The position numbers and the translations under genes were made by a program. Of a DNA stretch of 64,000 bases, positions 61,250 through 64,000 are shown piece after piece. Origin of the DNA: Lachnoclostridium sp. An169 (GTDB lineage Bacteria > Bacillota > Clostridia > Lachnospirales > Lachnospiraceae); contig NZ_NFKT01000012.1 of assembly GCF_002160525.1 (NCBI RefSeq), forward strand, positions 1 through 64,000, given 5' to 3'. How positions within the stretch are numbered: position 1 is the stretch's first letter; the number at the start of each line of letters is the position of its first letter. The notes under the pieces were generated by a model that was not told the origin of the DNA, ran no database searches, and saw nothing but the letters and a program-made list of their open reading frames with translations.

Positions 61250-63349
61250 CTACCCTTCGTATTCGATCCTTACCGGTTTCTTTCCGGTCAGTTCCGCGCT
61301 TCTTTCATCCGGCTGGGAGAATCCGGCGAAGATCTCATAGCGCTTTCCGTCCCGGAACCGTTTCCCGTTTTCATCTACCACGGTAAAGCAGTCCGCGCGC
61401 AGGGAAATATTTGTGCAAAGCTGCCCGTTTCCGTTCAGGTGGACGCGCCGGAATGCCGCAAGATGGGGATGGGGCGTCTCGAACGGAGATTCCAGGTCGC
61501 GGATGTAGATCTGGAGCACGTCGTCCGTGGGTACGGAGCTTCTGTTTTCCATCTGCACTTCCAGGCAGAGTGCATCTTTCTCTTTCCCGCTTACTTTTAC
61601 GGAGGTGACCTCGGTATCCGCATAGGTCAGACCGAATCCGAAGGGATACTGTGCCTTCCCTTCCATATACCGGTAGGTGCGTCCCTTCATGGAATAATCT
61701 TCAAAGTCCGGCAGCTGTTCCAGAGATTCGTAGAAGGTCACGGGCAGTTTGCCGGAAGGAGAGCAGTCGCCGAAGAGAATCTCTGCAGCAGCCATTCCGC
61801 CCCGGGCGCCGGGGTACCACAGATCGACAATGGCGTCGAAATGCTCTGCGGCGAAGGAGAGATCGATGTCGCTTCCCGCCATCAGACAGAGGATGACCGG
61901 CGTGTCTTCCATAGCCACAGCCTCCATCAGTTTTCTCTGGGATTCCGGAAGCTGCAGATCTGTCTTATCGCCGGAGGCATAGCTGTTTCCGGTATCGCCT
62001 TCCTCCCCTTCCAGAGTCTCGTCCAGTCCCAGACAGAGGATCACAACGTCGCTGTTTCTTGCCACCGTGCGGGCTTCGCTCAGACGGTCGAAATCCCAGG
62101 CAAGCCCTTCGGTTTTGTTCAGGAAGAGATGACTGCCCTCGGAGTAGAGGATGCGCACGGTGTCTCCCGCATATCTGCGGATCCCGTCCAGAACAGTGAT
62201 ATACTCGGAAGCAGTTCCGTGGTAGTTGCCGATCAGGGAAGCACGGCTGTCCGCGTTTGGTCCGATTACCCCGATGGTGCGGATCGTTTCTTTTTTCAGA
62301 GGCAGGATGCCGTTATTTTTCAGGAGAACGACGGACTCTCTGGCAGCCCGTTCACTCAGAGCCAGATGTTCCGGGCATTCTACCGTGTCATAGGGGATGG
62401 AGTCGTACTCCGTCTTGTCAAAGAGACCAAGCAGATAGCGGGTTGTGAACAGGCGGACCGCTGACTCGGTGATCTGTTCCTCTGTGACCAGCCCCTGTTT
62501 GTGGGCGTTCACCAGATGGAGATAGGTGGAGCCGCAGTTCAGATCGCATCCGGCGTCGATAGCCAGGGCTGCGGACTGTGCAGCTGTGCCGGTCACCATA
62601 TGATGTTCGTGAAAGTCTTTGATCGCCCAGCAGTCAGAAACGACATGTCCCTCAAAACCCCATTCCCCGCGGAGAATATCCCGCAGAAGCATATAGCTTC
62701 CGCAGCAGGGCTCGCCGTTTACCCGGTTATAGGCGCCCATGACAGATTCCACGTGGGCTTCTTTCACACATGCCTCAAATGCAGGCAGGTATGTCTCGCG
62801 CAGGTCTTTTTCTCCGACCTGTGCGTCGAATTCGTGGCGGCATGCCTCAGGGCCGGAGTGTACGGCAAAGTGCTTGGCGCATGCAGCCGCAGTCATAGTC
62901 TCCCCGTCTCCCTGCATTCCTTCTATATAAGCTACCCCGAGACGGCTGGTCAGATAAGGATCCTCCCCGTAGGTCTCGTGTCCACGTCCCCATCGGGGAT
63001 CGCGGAAGATGTTGACGTTGGGCGCCCAGAAGGTAAGCCCTTTGTAAATGTCTCTGTCATCCAGGGCGGATGCGGCGTTGTATTTTGCCCGTCCTTCTCT
63101 GGCAATGACTTCGCCGGTGCTGTGCAGCAGTTCTTCATCAAAAGTGGCTGCCATGCCGATCGCCTGCGGAAATACCGTAGCTGTGCCGGCGCGGGCAACC
63201 CCGTGGAGCGCCTCGTTCCACCAGTTGTATGCGGGAATATTAAGACGCGGGATTGCCGGTGCGTCATAGCGGAGCTGGCTTGCCTTCTCCATAAGCGTCA
63301 TCTGCCCGACGAGGGCTTCTGCCTTTTTTCTTGCTTCCTCTCTGTTCAT
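61250..63349 (-). CDS. glycoside hydrolase family 3 (beta-xylosidase/beta-glucosidase type)
   Basis: 699 aa. N-terminal TIM barrel with YNWWNEALHGVARAG near 41-55 and the nucleophile aspartate in VVSDCWAI near 240. A (alpha/beta)6 sandwich follows (GDTGNSYASGDKTDLQLP, VLCLMAGSDIDLSFA region), then a C-terminal FnIII-like domain. The WWNEALHG box is common in GH3 xylosidases/arabinofuranosidases of gut bacteria. There is no signal peptide, so it acts on imported oligosaccharides in the cytoplasm. AAGGAGG precedes the ATG. It is divergent from an AraC regulator, its probable controller. Confidence 0.93.
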   Translation of the reverse strand: MNREEARKKAEALVGQMTLMEKASQLRYDAPAIPRLNIPAYNWWNEALHGVARAGTATVFPQAIGMAATFDEELLHSTGEVIAREGRAKYNAASALDDRDIYKGLTFWAPNVNIFRDPRWGRGHETYGEDPYLTSRLGVAYIEGMQGDGETMTAAACAKHFAVHSGPEACRHEFDAQVGEKDLRETYLPAFEACVKEAHVESVMGAYNRVNGEPCCGSYMLLRDILRGEWGFEGHVVSDCWAIKDFHEHHMVTGTAAQSAALAIDAGCDLNCGSTYLHLVNAHKQGLVTEEQITESAVRLFTTRYLLGLFDKTEYDSIPYDTVECPEHLALSERAARESVVLLKNNGILPLKKETIRTIGVIGPNADSRASLIGNYHGTASEYITVLDGIRRYAGDTVRILYSEGSHLFLNKTEGLAWDFDRLSEARTVARNSDVVILCLGLDETLEGEEGDTGNSYASGDKTDLQLPESQRKLMEAVAMEDTPVILCLMAGSDIDLSFAAEHFDAIVDLWYPGARGGMAAAEILFGDCSPSGKLPVTFYESLEQLPDFEDYSMKGRTYRYMEGKAQYPFGFGLTYADTEVTSVKVSGKEKDALCLEVQMENRSSVPTDDVLQIYIRDLESPFETPHPHLAAFRRVHLNGNGQLCTNISLRADCFTVVDENGKRFRDGKRYEIFAGFSQPDERSAELTGKKPVRIEYEG

Positions 63350-63555
63350 GATTATTTCCTCCTTGGATGTAAATGTAATAATTCAGAAAAACTTATATTT
63401 AGTTTATCAGAACAGAAGTATTCTGTCCTTTTAATTCTTGCGAACCGGTGAGCGGATCTTGCGATTTTTTTCTGTGCTTTTGTTTGATGGGGCTGCACAG
63501 AGAAAATTGTGGAGTGAATAAAATAACTGCAGGGGAAAAACAAATTATATCTTCA

Positions 63556-63607
63556 AAAAAATGCGATTTTGCAGTATGATGGTTGAATAAAAAATGCGAT
63601 TTTGCAG
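63556..63607. repeat. 19-bp direct repeats 33 bp apart before AraC gene
   Basis: AAAAAATGCGATTTTGCAG occurs at 63556-63574 and again at 63589-63607. The 33-bp offset is three helical turns, as expected for a dimeric AraC-type activator binding two direct half sites. Located in the intergenic region between divergent GH3 and AraC genes. Confidence 0.7.
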
Positions 63608-63642
63608 GAAAAATCAGATATAGGGAAATTAGTGTAATAATT

Positions 63643-64000
63643 ATGGAAAGAAAAGCAGAGCAGGAACAGCCTTTTGAGCCGGTAAAATTCCAGGACAACG
63701 GACATGTGAAGGTTTTTATCAATTCAATAACAGATGATTTTGCAGCCCACTGGCATATTCCCCTGGAGGTACTCATGCCTCTGGAAAATGAATATACCGT
63801 GGAGTGTGGCAATATCCGCCGGACAGTCGGAGAGGGGGAGGTGGCGCTGATTGCCCCGGGGGCAGTGCATGCCCTGGAGGCGCCTCCAAGAGGAAAGCGG
63901 ATGTTTATCCAGGCGGATATTTCCTGTTTCCCTCAGATCCGGGAGCTTGATATCCTCTTCTCGGTTCTGCCACCGCTTACTGTGATCGGAAGAGAAGCGC
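63643..64000 (+). CDS. AraC-family transcriptional regulator, N-terminal part (cut by window end)
   Basis: 119 codons are visible from the ATG at 63643. They show a cupin-like sensor domain: DDFAAHWHIPLEVLMPLENEY, then VGEGEVALIAPGAVHALEAP, with the H-x-H pattern and GE(V/..)xLIxPGxxH motif of AraC N-termini. The DNA-binding domain lies beyond the window. It is transcribed away from the GH3 gene and probably regulates it in response to a sugar. Confidence 0.82.
   Translation, partial: MERKAEQEQPFEPVKFQDNGHVKVFINSITDDFAAHWHIPLEVLMPLENEYTVECGNIRRTVGEGEVALIAPGAVHALEAPPRGKRMFIQADISCFPQIRELDILFSVLPPLTVIGREA

Noticed and set aside
61070-62464. 464-codon frame antisense to the GH3 gene and overlapping ureD
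   Set aside because: Shadow frame crossing two conserved genes; no start signal and no family features.
1-64000. CRISPR array, tRNA or rRNA genes
   Set aside because: No regularly spaced repeat arrays longer than three units and no cloverleaf or rRNA-like segments were seen on reading through.

Overview
The window looks like chromosomal DNA of a Gram-positive Clostridia, most likely a Lachnospiraceae gut bacterium. Support comes from moderate GC, strong AGGAGG ribosome-binding sites, frequent TTG/GTG starts, HrcA/CIRCE heat-shock sites, a BceRS-AB type module, a class B sortase, a DUF951-rpsF-ssb-rpsR operon and a fused UreA-UreB urease subunit. No rRNA, tRNA or CRISPR array was seen.

Left part (1-19 kb): a dead tyrosine recombinase end; a CIRCE-controlled hsp20; a YczE-like membrane protein and a MATE exporter; a MoxR ATPase/VWA pair; an Rpn/PD-(D/E)XK protein; an ECF sigma operon with two membrane proteins; relics of an AraC regulator and a Uma2 endonuclease; a PP2A-like phosphatase; an LRR protein with a second MoxR/VWA-metallopeptidase pair; a LUD protein; a class B sortase; and DUF951-rpsF-ssb-rpsR.

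Middle part (19-40 kb): a SWIM/SNF2 helicase; a nested palindromic element; deoB with an unusual insertion; a DUF4143 ATPase behind three 32-bp phased repeats; an AbiEi/AbiEii pair whose toxin has lost its middle; a Bce-type ABC transporter with two-component system behind a TTACA-N4-TGTAA operator; plsC; an HdeD-like membrane protein with a second CIRCE; a TetR regulator; a GT8 glycosyltransferase; ftsH; TPP-riboswitch-controlled thiT; and a SpoVB/MurJ-like flippase.

Right part (40-61 kb) is the most interesting. Two divergent units carry five ureohydrolase (agmatinase-family) genes. One is a head-to-tail fusion, so there are six catalytic domains, all with intact metal ligands. The rightward unit appears to be one 17-gene operon: Dpp-type ABC importer, ammonium channel fused to PII, three ureohydrolases, MerR regulator, MATE exporter, and a complete urease (ureAB fusion, C, E, F, G, D). 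The implied flow is uptake of a guanidino compound, hydrolysis to urea plus amine or ammonia, urease cleavage to ammonia and CO2, then ammonia management. The operon leader has a sigma-A promoter, two small stem-loops with ACGA-containing loops and a mutually exclusive terminator. This resembles a guanidine-IV (mepA-type) riboswitch and suggests that guanidine or a relative is the inducer. The leftward unit has two tandem 19-bp-spacer promoters with dyads, the layout used by MerR-family activators.

The window ends with a GH3 glycosidase and the start of a divergent AraC regulator that runs off the edge.
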